A stretch of 64,000 nucleotides of DNA from Marinobacter sp. S0848L (GTDB taxonomy: Bacteria > Pseudomonadota > Gammaproteobacteria > Pseudomonadales > Oleiphilaceae): positions 1-64,000 of the forward strand of contig NZ_JALKAQ010000009.1 in assembly GCF_023016065.1 (NCBI RefSeq). The letters are read 5' to 3'. The notes beneath the pieces are model-generated. The model was not told the DNA's origin and did not search any database. It saw nothing but the letters and a program-made list of their open reading frames with translations. Of the stretch, positions 27,988-37,047 are shown piece after piece; position 1 is the first letter of the stretch; every line of letters starts with the position of its first letter. The position numbers and the translations under genes were made by a program.

Positions 27988-28080
27988 ATGCAACAGGAAA
28001 TCTTTGTACCTCATAGCCAACGCGAGCGTGAAAACGTTATGGCACTCGCTGAGTACCTTGGCAGCATTTACTACTGCTAA
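27988..28080 (+). CDS. 30-residue small protein of unknown function
   Basis: A 31-codon frame (MQQEIFVPHS at the start, GSIYYC at the end) preceded by GGAGGG five bases before the ATG, as good a ribosome binding site as any in the window. A strong intrinsic terminator follows 30 bases after the stop, so the transcript should be short and separate from the esterase gene. The peptide is hydrophilic and charged in the middle (QRERENVM), likely helical, with an aromatic C-terminus and a final cysteine; no signal peptide or membrane segment. I recognise no family, and no modification enzymes are nearby. It could also be a leader peptide or a dual-function small RNA. Confidence 0.6.
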   Translation: MQQEIFVPHSQRERENVMALAEYLGSIYYC

Positions 28081-28110
28081 GCAATCAGGCGTACGGACGA
28101 CATGGTTATA

Positions 28111-28135
28111 GCCGGGCTACATGCCCGGCTTTTTT
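28111..28135 (+). terminator. Intrinsic terminator of the small gene
   Basis: GCCGGGC (28111-28117), a 5-base loop, GCCCGGC (28123-28129), then six T. A classical plus-strand rho-independent terminator. The rest of the gap between the AraC gene and the esterase (27842-28228) holds the inverted repeat and the small gene described separately. Confidence 0.9.
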
Positions 28136-28228
28136 GTGGGCGATCATATGCCTAAATTTGTTCTTGCCCCGACATCTGGCGATGGTAGTGTAGTTGGCTA
28201 CATTCTATGAGCCGGAGACTGCCCCACT

Positions 28229-29020
28229 ATGAGTGTTGAACTGAATCACCGGATATCCGGGCAAGGCGAACCGTTAATCCTGCTGCACGGGTTGTTTGGT
28301 TCTCTGGAAAATCTGGGTGGTGTTGCCCGACGACTGGAAGACGGATGGCAAATCCATGGCCTGGACCAGCGCAATCATGGCAGCTCTCCCCACACGGATG
28401 AAATGACTTATCCTGCTATGGCTTCCGACGTGGTGGCTTACATGGATGCCCAAGGCATCGATAAGGCGCATCTGCTTGGCCACTCCATGGGAGGTAAAGT
28501 TGCGATGCAGGTGGCGTTAAGTTATCCGGAGAGGGTGCTAGGGATCATCGTTGCGGATATTTCCCCCGTTAGCTACCAGCCACGTCACGACGCCATTCTT
28601 GAAGGTATGAAAAGTCTGGATCTGCGTGGCGTGAAATCACGAACCGAAGCCGATGCCCGGCTCGCGGAGTATGTTGAAACACCCGGCGTGCGCCAGTTTT
28701 TGCTGAAAAATCTTGAACGCATCCCGAAAGACGACATCGAGCAGGACGACCTTCTGTTTCGGTGGCGCTTGAACCTGCCTGTGATCGATGCCAGTTATTC
28801 GAACCTTTCAGCTGCACCCGAAGGTGACGGCCCATACGATGGAGCGGTTCTGTTTATCAAAGGGGCAGACTCCGCTTATATCCAGACAAAGCACCAAGAC
28901 ACGACTCAAACCTTGTTCCCTAACGCCGAACTCAAAATAATCGAGGGCACCGGGCATTGGTTGCATGCGGAAAAAGCGGATACTTTTGCGACCTTGTGTC
29001 GGCAATTTCTGGAGCAGTAA
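28229..29020 (+). CDS. Alpha/beta hydrolase, YbfF-type esterase
   Basis: Cytosolic alpha/beta-hydrolase of 263 residues with LHGLFGS (oxyanion region), the nucleophile elbow GHSMGGK (Ser near 91), Asp in IKGADSAYI and His in GTGHWLHAE. Close in layout to E. coli YbfF, an esterase for short acyl and acyl-CoA esters. The natural substrate is unknown. No operon partner is evident; the next gene starts 109 bases later. Confidence 0.9.
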   Translation: MSVELNHRISGQGEPLILLHGLFGSLENLGGVARRLEDGWQIHGLDQRNHGSSPHTDEMTYPAMASDVVAYMDAQGIDKAHLLGHSMGGKVAMQVALSYPERVLGIIVADISPVSYQPRHDAILEGMKSLDLRGVKSRTEADARLAEYVETPGVRQFLLKNLERIPKDDIEQDDLLFRWRLNLPVIDASYSNLSAAPEGDGPYDGAVLFIKGADSAYIQTKHQDTTQTLFPNAELKIIEGTGHWLHAEKADTFATLCRQFLEQ

Positions 29021-29102
29021 CCGCTCACCGTCCCGAGACCTTCTTGAGGTTTGCTAAGGTTAGGGAGTCCTGATCCGTATTAGCGACGCTTAAGGAAGAA
29101 CA

Positions 29103-29132
29103 ATGACAAGAATAAAGAGTTGTGCACCATGA
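29103..29132 (+). CDS. Possible 9-codon upstream frame overlapping the SMP-30-like gene
   Basis: ATG at 29103 follows AAGGAAGAAC, a better ribosome binding site than that of the main gene. It encodes MTRIKSCAP and its TGA overlaps the ATG of the next gene (ATGA). This could give re-initiation and coupled translation of the downstream membrane-anchored protein. It may also be chance. Confidence 0.35.
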   Translation: MTRIKSCAP

Positions 29133-30217
29133 AGTGGTTGTTGATTGCCTTGCTGGCATTGTTTCTGTTGTTTGGCGGCTTTTTATTGACCCCGTCTCCT
29201 GTGGATAGCAAAGCCTGGCAGGCGCCCAAACCACCGCCAATGACCGGTGCCTACGTCCCGAACGGGTACTTGCGCCAAGCCGAGTTGTTGGCGAAAGGGC
29301 AAGTGTATGGCCCCGAAGATACCACCGTGGGAGCTGACGGAGTGCTGTACGCCGGAACCCAGGATGGCAAGATCATTCGCGTGTTCCCGGACGGCAGGGT
29401 GGATGACTGGCTTGAAACCGGTGGCCGACCATTGGGTATGGTGATGGATCAACAGGGCAACCTGCTGGTGGCAGACTCCGGCAAGGGATTGTTGTCGATT
29501 ACACCGGAAGGCGAAATCAATGTACTGAGTCGGGAAGCAGCAGGCACGCCGTTCCGGTTTACCGATGACGTGATCATTGCACCCGATGGGCGGGTCTACT
29601 TCACCGATGCCAGCTCCCGTTTTGGCCAGCAGGACTACCTGCTGGACCTGCTGGAAATGCGTCCTCATGGCCGCTTGCTTCGGTACAACCCGAAAACCCG
29701 GAAAACCGAAGTGCTGCTGGCTGATTTGTACTTTCCCAACGGTGTCGCCGTTTCCACCGAAGGCGATTACCTGCTGGTTAACGAAACCTGGAAGTACCGC
29801 ATTCTGAAACATTGGATCGCAGGCCCGAAAGCAGGTAAAACCGAAGTGTTCGCCGACAACCTGCCGGGGTTCCCGGATAATCTGGCCATCGACCATGAGG
29901 GCCGGTACTGGGTTGCCTTCCCAACGCTACGAAACGCTCAAATTGATGCTATGCACGCCAAGCCCTGGCTCAAGAATCTGGTCGCCAAACTGCCCGACGG
30001 ATTGAAACCCAAGCCTCAGGAATATGGTCTGGTGGTTGCCTTTGATGCAACCGGTAAGGCATTGCTTAGTCTGCACGACACCAAGGGCACGCATTTGCAG
30101 GAAATCACCTCGGTGAACCCTCACAATGGTAATTTGTATTTTGGCTCGCTGCATAACGACCGTATCGGGAAATTGTCGTTAGAAGCCATTCCCGAGATCA
30201 GGGAAAGCCTTGAGTGA
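29129..30217 (+). CDS. SMP-30/gluconolactonase/strictosidine synthase-like protein
   Basis: Protein of 362 residues with an N-terminal membrane anchor or signal (MKWLLIALLALFLLFGG) and a six-bladed beta-propeller of the SMP-30/strictosidine-synthase-like type: repeated blade motifs such as GPEDTTVGADGVLY, NLLVADSGKGLL, RVYFTDASSRFG, YFPNGVAVS and PDNLAIDHEGRYWVAF. Relatives include lactonases and paraoxonase-like hydrolases; the substrate is unknown. Probably periplasmic and membrane-tethered. The ATG at 29129 is taken over an in-frame TTG three codons upstream. Confidence 0.85.
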   Translation: MKWLLIALLALFLLFGGFLLTPSPVDSKAWQAPKPPPMTGAYVPNGYLRQAELLAKGQVYGPEDTTVGADGVLYAGTQDGKIIRVFPDGRVDDWLETGGRPLGMVMDQQGNLLVADSGKGLLSITPEGEINVLSREAAGTPFRFTDDVIIAPDGRVYFTDASSRFGQQDYLLDLLEMRPHGRLLRYNPKTRKTEVLLADLYFPNGVAVSTEGDYLLVNETWKYRILKHWIAGPKAGKTEVFADNLPGFPDNLAIDHEGRYWVAFPTLRNAQIDAMHAKPWLKNLVAKLPDGLKPKPQEYGLVVAFDATGKALLSLHDTKGTHLQEITSVNPHNGNLYFGSLHNDRIGKLSLEAIPEIRESLE

Positions 30218-30309
30218 GCGGAAAACGCGCCGGGTAGAAATTCTGCTAGGCTGAACTTGAACACGATCGTCTTTGTAGGCATCTGATGCGAACCCGTCTG
30301 GAGAACCCC

Positions 30310-31290
30310 ATGGCCCCCACTGAATTAACGGAAGTCGAAACGATGCGCCAAGTGGTTTACGACCGATTTGGCGACAGCGATGTGCTGCAGGTCGTTGATG
30401 CGCCGATCCCGGAGCCGGGTGAGGGCGAAGTACTGATTCGTGTTCATGGTGCCGGGCTCAATCCGATCGATTGGAAAACTCGCCTGGGCATGGGCTTTGT
30501 CGCCACCCAAATTGAAAACGATCTGCCGTGGGGGCCGGGTTACGATGCCGCCGGAGAAGTCGTGGCGGTGGCCGACGAAGTCACCACCCTTGCCAAGGGC
30601 GATCGGGTGATGGGCATGATTGGTTTCCCGTTGACGGGCGGTGCTTATGCGCAGTTTGCCGTTGCACGCGCGGACGAGCTGGCCATTGTTCCGGAAGAGC
30701 TGGATCTGGTGACCGCAGCAGGCGTGCCTTTAGCGGCGCTGACGGCCTGGCAGGGCTTGTTTGAAATCGCCCGCTTAGAGCCCAATCAAAAAGTGCTGAT
30801 ACATGCGGGTGCCGGCGGGGTTGGCCACTTTGCGGTGCAGTTTGCGCTGGCACGGGATGCCCACGTGATTGCCACGGCCTCTGCCGGGAATCGCGACTTC
30901 CTGGCGGAATTTGGCGTTCACGAGGTGATTGATTACCAAACCATGGACGTTGCCGATGAGTGCTTCGGGCTGGATGTGGTCTTGGATCTGGTCGGCGGAG
31001 ACGCGGGCAAGCGCTCGCTGCACACCTTGGGCGCGTCCGGTGTTTTGGTCACCATCCCAACGGTGACCGCCGATGACGTTGTCAGTGCCGCTGAAGAGAT
31101 GGGGGTGCGAGCCCACGGAATGCGCGTGCGCCCTGATGTGTTTCACCTTGAAGAAATTGCCGAGCTGATTGAAGACGGCGACGTGCGCGTGCACATCGAC
31201 AAAGTGTTCGCCATGGATCAGGTGCGTGAAGCCCATGACCTTCTGGCGGAAGGTCATGTTCGCGGCAAACTGGTGCTCGATTGTCGCTAA
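30310..31290 (+). CDS. NADPH:quinone reductase-like zinc-independent dehydrogenase (MDR family)
   Basis: Medium-chain dehydrogenase of 326 residues without the zinc ligands of true alcohol dehydrogenases. N-terminal GroES-like domain (about 15-125, GAGLNPIDWKTRLG) and Rossmann domain with AGAGGVGHFAVQFA (about 170). Members reduce quinones or enones with NADPH. I start at the ATG at 30310 because GGAG lies six bases ahead; an ATG at 30286 would add eight residues. Function in this strain unknown. Confidence 0.9.
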   Translation: MAPTELTEVETMRQVVYDRFGDSDVLQVVDAPIPEPGEGEVLIRVHGAGLNPIDWKTRLGMGFVATQIENDLPWGPGYDAAGEVVAVADEVTTLAKGDRVMGMIGFPLTGGAYAQFAVARADELAIVPEELDLVTAAGVPLAALTAWQGLFEIARLEPNQKVLIHAGAGGVGHFAVQFALARDAHVIATASAGNRDFLAEFGVHEVIDYQTMDVADECFGLDVVLDLVGGDAGKRSLHTLGASGVLVTIPTVTADDVVSAAEEMGVRAHGMRVRPDVFHLEEIAELIEDGDVRVHIDKVFAMDQVREAHDLLAEGHVRGKLVLDCR

Positions 31291-31309
31291 TACGAGCCGG
31301 GCTGGCGGA

Positions 31310-33157
31310 CTAGTTGTCAGCTTTCTCGCCTGAACTCTGGTTGCCGTTGTTGTCCCGCTCTTTCTTGGGCTGCGGCGGCACCAGACTGATCAACACCCAG
31401 TCGTCTTCCGGTTCCAGTGATTCCATATCTTTCACCGGATGAATGTGCTCTTTGCTGTCGATGATAAACAGCACCAGAGCCTGTTGCTGGTATTGCTCGA
31501 GGAACTGCTGGTAGCTGAATTCTTCGCTCAGCTGGGTGGTTTTAACGTGGTACCCCTGGCTGACCAAACTGGCAAGCTTGGCGTAGCTCACGCCGTCAAA
31601 AATCCCTCGTGTACGCTGTACCTTGCCGGCCGTTTGTAGCCGGGCCTTCTGGTCTTGGTCGCCCTCGGTTAAACCGAACACCGAGGTGTCGCCAAACCAG
31701 TCCATGAAGTGGTACGTGGCCAGGCTGTTCATCTGTTTGTAGGGCGAAAGAATCAGCAGGTTACCGATGCCGGTCAGGTCCATATGGGTAGCGGCATGCT
31801 CGGAAGCCGGGTTGCCAAAATAAACCGGTAAGTTCTCCATTCGGGACTGTCGCACGTTCTCCCAGTTGGTGTCTGAGAGCATGATGGGCACTTCGTGCTT
31901 TTGCAGTGCTTGCCCAATCAGCCGGGCAATAGGGTTGGCGCCCAGAATCAGGAAGCCGTGAGCCGGTGGTTCTTTCACGCCCAACAACTTGGCAATCGGA
32001 CGGGCGGTCAGGCTTTGCAGAGTGACGGTGGTGATGATCAGCATGAACACCAACGGCACCAGAGTTTCTGCGCCGTCATAACCGAGCCGCTCAAGCTGAA
32101 AAGCGAACAGGGCAGATACGGCTGCGGCCACAATACCCCGTGGTGCAATCCAGCTCAGGTACAGCTTTTCACGAAAGTTCAGTGACGTGCCGATGGAGGA
32201 AAGGAAAATACTGATTGGGCGAGCGATGAACATCAGGCAGGCTAGAACCGCCACCAGCCCCCAGCCCAGATCCAGAATGGCGGAAAACTCGACACGGGCG
32301 GCCAAAATGATAAACAGGGCCGAAATCAGCAGAACGCTCAGGGATTCTTTGAATTCCAGAATGCTGTCGATCGGCACCCGCTTCATGTTCGCCATCCAGA
32401 TCCCCATCACGGTTACCGTCAGCAGGCCGGATTCGTGCGCCATTTCATTGGAGATGGCGTAAACACCCAGCATAAACGTGAGTGTGCCGGCATTGTGCAG
32501 GTACTGCGGCAGCCAGTGTTTTCTCAAGGCTTGCCCGTTCAAATAGCCCGCGATGGCACCGATGATAAAGCCGACCACCAGCGTTTTGCCGAAGATATAC
32601 AGTGAGTGGCCAAACACATTGCCCTGACCCCAGGACACAATGCCTTCGAACACCAGAACCGCCAGCAGGGCGCCCACCGGATCAATAATGATGCCTTCCC
32701 AGCGCAGAATATTCGACAGCTTTGCGGTGGGCCGTACGGCTCGCAATAGCGGTGCAATCACCGTCGGGCCGGTGACCACGGAAATGGCGCCGAACAAAAG
32801 AGCAACTTCCCAGGACACCTCCAGAATCCAGCGTGCGGCGAGTGTGCCGATGGCACAGGTGACGATGGAGCCCACGGGCACCAGATTGCGCACCATCTTG
32901 CCGTGGCCTTTGATTTCCTCGTAGCGGAGCGTCAGGCTGCCTTCAAACAGAATGATGGCAACCGCAAGGGAGATCACAGGAAAAAGAAGATCACCAAAGA
33001 CCTCTGCGGGCTGAAGAAAACCCAATACCGGCCCGGCAATAATGCCGCCTGCCAGGAGAAAGAGAATGGCGGGCATGCGCACGCGCCAGGCGAACCATTG
33101 GCAAAGCAGAGAGCTGATGCCGATACCGGCAAGAATCAGAGCAGTACTAGCGGCCAT
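31310..33157 (-). CDS. CPA1-type cation:proton antiporter with C-terminal TrkA-N domain
   Basis: Inner-membrane antiporter of 615 residues. About 12-13 membrane segments (residues 1-400), with EGIIIDPVGALLAVLVF carrying the conserved acidic residue pair region of the NhaP group. After it comes a cytoplasmic Rossmann RCK/TrkA-N domain (about 410-530, GFLILGANPIARLIGQAL) that binds nucleotide and gates transport in related proteins, then a tail ending in a Lys/Asp/Asn-rich stretch. Exchanges Na+ or K+ for H+; ion choice cannot be read from the sequence. The tcdA gene lies upstream, 21 bases away, on the same strand. Confidence 0.9.
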   Translation of the reverse strand: MAASTALILAGIGISSLLCQWFAWRVRMPAILFLLAGGIIAGPVLGFLQPAEVFGDLLFPVISLAVAIILFEGSLTLRYEEIKGHGKMVRNLVPVGSIVTCAIGTLAARWILEVSWEVALLFGAISVVTGPTVIAPLLRAVRPTAKLSNILRWEGIIIDPVGALLAVLVFEGIVSWGQGNVFGHSLYIFGKTLVVGFIIGAIAGYLNGQALRKHWLPQYLHNAGTLTFMLGVYAISNEMAHESGLLTVTVMGIWMANMKRVPIDSILEFKESLSVLLISALFIILAARVEFSAILDLGWGLVAVLACLMFIARPISIFLSSIGTSLNFREKLYLSWIAPRGIVAAAVSALFAFQLERLGYDGAETLVPLVFMLIITTVTLQSLTARPIAKLLGVKEPPAHGFLILGANPIARLIGQALQKHEVPIMLSDTNWENVRQSRMENLPVYFGNPASEHAATHMDLTGIGNLLILSPYKQMNSLATYHFMDWFGDTSVFGLTEGDQDQKARLQTAGKVQRTRGIFDGVSYAKLASLVSQGYHVKTTQLSEEFSYQQFLEQYQQQALVLFIIDSKEHIHPVKDMESLEPEDDWVLISLVPPQPKKERDNNGNQSSGEKADN

Positions 33158-33178
33158 AAGGGCTTCCGGTTGAAAAGT

Positions 33179-33985
33179 TTAGAGGTTGGCTCGGCGAGCG
33201 ATTCGGTTCAGGAGCCTCGAGGCTGCAAAAAAACCGAAGCTCGCGGTGACCGGGCTGGCGGCACCAAAACCCGAGGCACAATCCAGTCGGACCGGGCCTT
33301 CCGTAGCCGGTTTCTGGTGACAAACTTCGCCATCGGCAGCCGGGTACGTCAGCTGCTCCAATGAGTATACGGCCTCAACGCCAAATCGGCGCTTTGGATT
33401 GCGAGAAAAATTATACTCGCGGCGCAGCAAGTTGCGCACCTTCGCCAGCAGCGGGTCTTGGGTGGTTTTACTGAGATCGGCCACCTGAATCTGTGTGGGG
33501 TCCATTTGCCCCCCGGCACCACCGGCAACGACCACCGGTATCTTCCGGCGATGGCAATGAGCAATCAGGCTGGCCTTGGATTTTACGCTGTCGATGGCAT
33601 CCACCACGCCGGTGATGTCGTCGGTGATCAACTCTTGCACGTTTTTGGTGGTCAGAAAACCGAAATGAACCCGAATATCCGCCTGCGGGTTAATCGCCCG
33701 CAGGCGTTCGGCCATGGCGTCTGTTTTGGTCTGACCGTACTGGCCTTGCAAAGCGTGCAGCTGGCGATTGGTGTTGGAAACGCAAATGTCGTCCATATCA
33801 ATCAAGGTAAGCGTGCCAATGCCGCTTCTGGCCAACGATTCAGCAGCCCAGGAACCCACGCCCCCCAAACCAACCACAACTATGTGCGCGTGCCGGAAGG
33901 CGGTCAGGGCTTTTCGGCCATAAAGCCGTTCGATGCCGCCAAAGCGAAACTGATAATCGTCAGGCTGCGGAGAGTCGGAAGTCAT
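33179..33985 (-). CDS. tcdA: tRNA threonylcarbamoyladenosine dehydratase TcdA (CsdL)
   Basis: E1-like ATP-dependent enzyme that cyclises t6A at position 37 of ANN-decoding tRNAs to ct6A. The 268-residue product has the ThiF fold: FGGIERLYG, GLGGVGSWAAE (nucleotide loop near 40), DMDDICVSNTNRQ and DAIDSVKSKASLI. Cytosolic. It reads into the antiporter gene, probably only by shared transcription. Confidence 0.93.
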   Translation of the reverse strand: MTSDSPQPDDYQFRFGGIERLYGRKALTAFRHAHIVVVGLGGVGSWAAESLARSGIGTLTLIDMDDICVSNTNRQLHALQGQYGQTKTDAMAERLRAINPQADIRVHFGFLTTKNVQELITDDITGVVDAIDSVKSKASLIAHCHRRKIPVVVAGGAGGQMDPTQIQVADLSKTTQDPLLAKVRNLLRREYNFSRNPKRRFGVEAVYSLEQLTYPAADGEVCHQKPATEGPVRLDCASGFGAASPVTASFGFFAASRLLNRIARRANL

Positions 33986-34301
33986 TCAGGGCTCGTGGTG
34001 TCTGGTTGAACGTACGGTGTATCAATGAGGGGCAGATTGTAACGCAGGGGCTGTGGCAGGGGCTATGCGCTAATGCACTCTTGGCCCATATGACGACAGG
34101 CGTTTCTCTGGCCAAAAAAAACCACGCAAAAGCGTGGTTAAAAGAAGATACCTAACTTGTGTGAAGCCAGGCTGGACTAGTTCAGAGACACTAATCAACG
34201 TGATCAGTATTGACTGTCTGACGATCCCATTGAAGGTCAGAAATTGCCAATGATCGGTCATTTTCGGACATGAGTTTTGGTTAGATCGGTAATCTGCCGT
34301 T
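33986..34301. other. Gap with terminator only
   Basis: The 316 bases between tcdA and the acyl-CoA dehydrogenase hold an intrinsic terminator for the latter (34113-34139) and, near 33986, the tcdA leader. I see no gene, RNA or repeat in the rest. Confidence 0.5.
34113..34139 (-). terminator. Intrinsic terminator of the acyl-CoA dehydrogenase gene
   Basis: On the minus strand: AACCACGC, loop TTTT, GCGTGGTT, then a run of T. Good 8-bp stem and T tract; it lies about 160 bases after the acyl-CoA dehydrogenase stop codon. Confidence 0.85.
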
Positions 34302-36077
34302 TTAGCCCAACCAGTGTTCGTCGTTAAAGGCCATCAGGCTGTCTTTACCTGACACGATATCCGCCAGAAGCCAGTCGATCTCCGGCATCAGTTTTTCGAA
34401 GTAGTAGCGGGCCGAAACTTGCTTGCTTTCCAGCAACGAGCGATTGCCTTCACCGGCTTCGAGTTGACTGTTCGCAACGTCCGCCATGCGTGACCAGAGG
34501 TAGCCAATTACTGTCAGCGCCATTACGCGCAAATACGGTGTAGCCGCAGCACCCGCTTGCTCCGGGTCTTTTGGAGCGTTTTGGGCTAGCCAAAGGGTCG
34601 CTTCTTCCAGTTTCTTGACGGCGTGTGTGAGCTCGTGTCGGTAGGGTGCATCCGGATTGCCCTTCAGGTAGCCCGCAAGCTCCGAGAACAAGGTGCGAAC
34701 CAGTTGGCCTCCCTTCAGTGATAGTTTGCGCCCCACCAGATCCATTGCCTGTATGCCGTTGGTGCCTTCGTAAATTCGGGCGATACGTCCATCCCGGACC
34801 AGTTGCTCGAGCGGCCAGTCCTGAGTAAAGCCGGAACCACCCAGCACTTGTTGGCCCCAGTTCGCGTTGTTGTAGCCTTCATCGGTCAGGAAAGCTTTCA
34901 CCACAGGGGTCAGCAGTTGCACGAGGTCATCGGCATTCTCCCGGATTTGGGCATCGCTGTGAGCAACCGACAAGTCCAGTTGATGTCCGGTAAACAGTGC
35001 CAAAGCGCGCATGCCTTCATTCAAGACTTTTTGGCGCATCAACATGCGGCGTACATCGGGATGCACAATGATCGGGTCTGCCGCGCCTTCGGGATTTTTT
35101 GCGCCGCTTAGCGATCGGCTTTGCAGACGTTCTTTGGCAAAGGCCAGGCTTTCCTGATAAGCCATTTCAGCCAGACCTAACCCTTGCATACCGACCATCA
35201 GCCGCGCTTCGTTCATCATGGTGAACATGGCGCTCATGCCCTTGTTCGGCTCGCCCACCAACCAGCCCTTCGCACCCTCAAAGTTCATCACACAGGTGGC
35301 AGAACCCTTGATGCCCATTTTGTGTTCCAGACCGCCGCAAAAGGCCGGGTTGCGCTCGCCAGATTCCGGCAGCACTTTTGGTACCACGAACAAAGAAATG
35401 CCTTTGGTGGTGTCGGGCGCGCCGGGCAGTTTCGCCAACACCAGATGCACAATGTTGTCGACCAGATCGTGCTCACCGCCGGTGATCCAGATTTTCGTGC
35501 CTTCGATGGCATAGCTGCCGTCGTCGTTGGGGGTGGCTTTGGTGCGGATCAGGCCTAGGTCTGTGCCGCACTGGGGCTCGGTCAGGCACATGGTGCCGGT
35601 CCATTCGCCGGAGATCAGCTTTTCCAGATAGATTTGCTTCAGTGCCTCGGAGCCGTGAGCGTAGAGTGCGCTGATGGCACCGTGAGTAAGGCCCGGATAC
35701 ATACCGAGCGATAAATTCGTGGAACACACCATTTCATCCACCACGAATTTCAGGGTGTGCGGCAGGCCCTGGCCGCCATATTCAATGGGTGCATCGAGCG
35801 CGGTCCAGCCACCTTGCACGAACGCCGTGTAGGCTTGCTGGAAACCATCCGGTGTTTTGACGGTTTTTGTGTCCGGGTCGAAGGTGCAGCCTTGTCGGTC
35901 GCCGACCTGGTTGGTGGGTTGGATGACTTCGCTTGCCAGCTTGCCGGCCTCTTCGATGACCGCTGAAATCAGGTCGGGAGTGGCATCCGCGTACTTATCG
36001 AGTTCGTGCAGCTTGTCTGCTCCCAACACATCAAACAGTAGAAAACGAAGATCATTCGCAGGCGCTTGATATTGCAT
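34302..36077 (-). CDS. Acyl-CoA dehydrogenase (about 590-residue type)
   Basis: FAD-dependent acyl-CoA dehydrogenase of 591 residues, longer than the 380-residue short-chain forms. Features: MCLTEPQCGTDLGL and KIWITGGEHD (FAD/substrate region), EGTNGIQAMDLVGRKL (C-terminal core with the catalytic region) and a C-terminal helical extension. Likely acts on medium or long fatty acyl-CoAs in beta-oxidation, in line with the FadL porin elsewhere in the window. The ATG giving MQYQAPANDLRF is chosen for its AGGAGAG site; the open frame upstream encodes no family sequence. A divergent SDR gene starts 195 bases away. Confidence 0.93.
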   Translation of the reverse strand: MQYQAPANDLRFLLFDVLGADKLHELDKYADATPDLISAVIEEAGKLASEVIQPTNQVGDRQGCTFDPDTKTVKTPDGFQQAYTAFVQGGWTALDAPIEYGGQGLPHTLKFVVDEMVCSTNLSLGMYPGLTHGAISALYAHGSEALKQIYLEKLISGEWTGTMCLTEPQCGTDLGLIRTKATPNDDGSYAIEGTKIWITGGEHDLVDNIVHLVLAKLPGAPDTTKGISLFVVPKVLPESGERNPAFCGGLEHKMGIKGSATCVMNFEGAKGWLVGEPNKGMSAMFTMMNEARLMVGMQGLGLAEMAYQESLAFAKERLQSRSLSGAKNPEGAADPIIVHPDVRRMLMRQKVLNEGMRALALFTGHQLDLSVAHSDAQIRENADDLVQLLTPVVKAFLTDEGYNNANWGQQVLGGSGFTQDWPLEQLVRDGRIARIYEGTNGIQAMDLVGRKLSLKGGQLVRTLFSELAGYLKGNPDAPYRHELTHAVKKLEEATLWLAQNAPKDPEQAGAAATPYLRVMALTVIGYLWSRMADVANSQLEAGEGNRSLLESKQVSARYYFEKLMPEIDWLLADIVSGKDSLMAFNDEHWLG

Positions 36078-36272
36078 GGACACTCTCCTGTCGTTACGAA
36101 ATCGGCACAGTTTGCCGTGGGTACTGCGCTTTACTGACTGCAAGCGCTTAAAAACCGTGTCTGGGTTCATACGTGCGTTTGAATAAACTGGCTCACCCGA
36201 AATTCAACCTGATGAGAGTCTGTGAGCGTATTACCCTTAGACACGACCACGACTTATTCAGGAGACAGGACA

Positions 36273-37010
36273 ATGACCGTCGTTATTGCCGGAGTTTCGG
36301 GCGCCATTGGCAGCGCGCTTGCAGAACGGTTTCTTGCCGAGCAGCCAGGTGAGCCGCTAATTGGGCTGGCCAGAACGGTTGATGCCGTCAATGCCCGCGT
36401 TAGGGAGCATCCTGCGGTGCATCTGATCGAATGGCAGGCAGAGCTTCCTCTGGACATGGCTCGGTACCCCGAGATCCGGAAAATGCTGGAATCTGCGAAC
36501 GGTGGAATATCGGTGATCTACGCCGCTGGTCTGTTGCACGATGACGTTGTTGCTCCCGAAAAACGGGTAGAGGATATGACTCAGGCCAGTATGATTCAGG
36601 CGTTTCAGGTGAATTGCCTTGGCTTTGGTGTGCTGGTCCAGGCGCTGGCACCTTGGTTACGGGGGAAGCGCTTGGCCCGTGTTGCCGCCGTTTCGGCGAA
36701 GGTGGGTTCGATCGAGGATAACCGGCTTGGTGGCTGGTATGCCTACCGATGCTCGAAAGCTGCGTTGAATATGATGGTAAAAAACCTATCTGTGGAGTTG
36801 CCCCGAAGGTATGCGCCAATCGCCTGCGTGGCTTTGCACCCCGGCACCACTCGCTCCAACCTCAGTGCGCCGTTTAGCCAGTCGCTGGCGAAGCTGACGG
36901 TGCATGAGCCTGATGCGACCGCAGCGAATTTATACGAGGTTTTATCGGGATTGTCCGAGGAAGATAACGGTCGCTTTATCAGCTGGAACGGGCAAGATTT
37001 GCCATGGTGA
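36273..37010 (+). CDS. Short-chain dehydrogenase/reductase (CsgA-like)
   Basis: SDR protein of 245 residues with GVSGAIGSALAERF (NAD(P)-binding near 8), SAKVGSIEDN containing the serine and YRCSKAALNMM with the Tyr-Lys pair. Layout resembles C-factor/CsgA-type SDRs, often found in Marinobacter and Pseudomonas beside ECF sigma factors. Start ATG follows AGGAGACAGG; an earlier in-frame ATG at 36222 is not supported. It is convergent with chrR and might be part of the stress response controlled there, but that is inference. Confidence 0.88.
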   Translation: MTVVIAGVSGAIGSALAERFLAEQPGEPLIGLARTVDAVNARVREHPAVHLIEWQAELPLDMARYPEIRKMLESANGGISVIYAAGLLHDDVVAPEKRVEDMTQASMIQAFQVNCLGFGVLVQALAPWLRGKRLARVAAVSAKVGSIEDNRLGGWYAYRCSKAALNMMVKNLSVELPRRYAPIACVALHPGTTRSNLSAPFSQSLAKLTVHEPDATAANLYEVLSGLSEEDNGRFISWNGQDLPW

Positions 37011-37044
37011 CGCCCCGCAGGTTCCGATTCGCCTGCCGGGCGTC
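37009..37044. terminator. Hairpin between the SDR gene and chrR
   Basis: GACGCCC and GCAGG pair with CCTGC and GGGCGTC, a 12-bp stem with one C/C mismatch and a 10-base loop. It overlaps the SDR stop codon and ends 3 bases before the chrR stop. Likely a shared terminator; only a short T run follows. Confidence 0.55.
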
Positions 37045-37047
37045 TTA

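Noticed and set aside
27988..28135. Amino acid attenuator leader for the esterase gene
   Set aside because: No run of one amino acid's codons in the 30-codon frame and no alternative antiterminator stem that I could see; the downstream gene is not biosynthetic.
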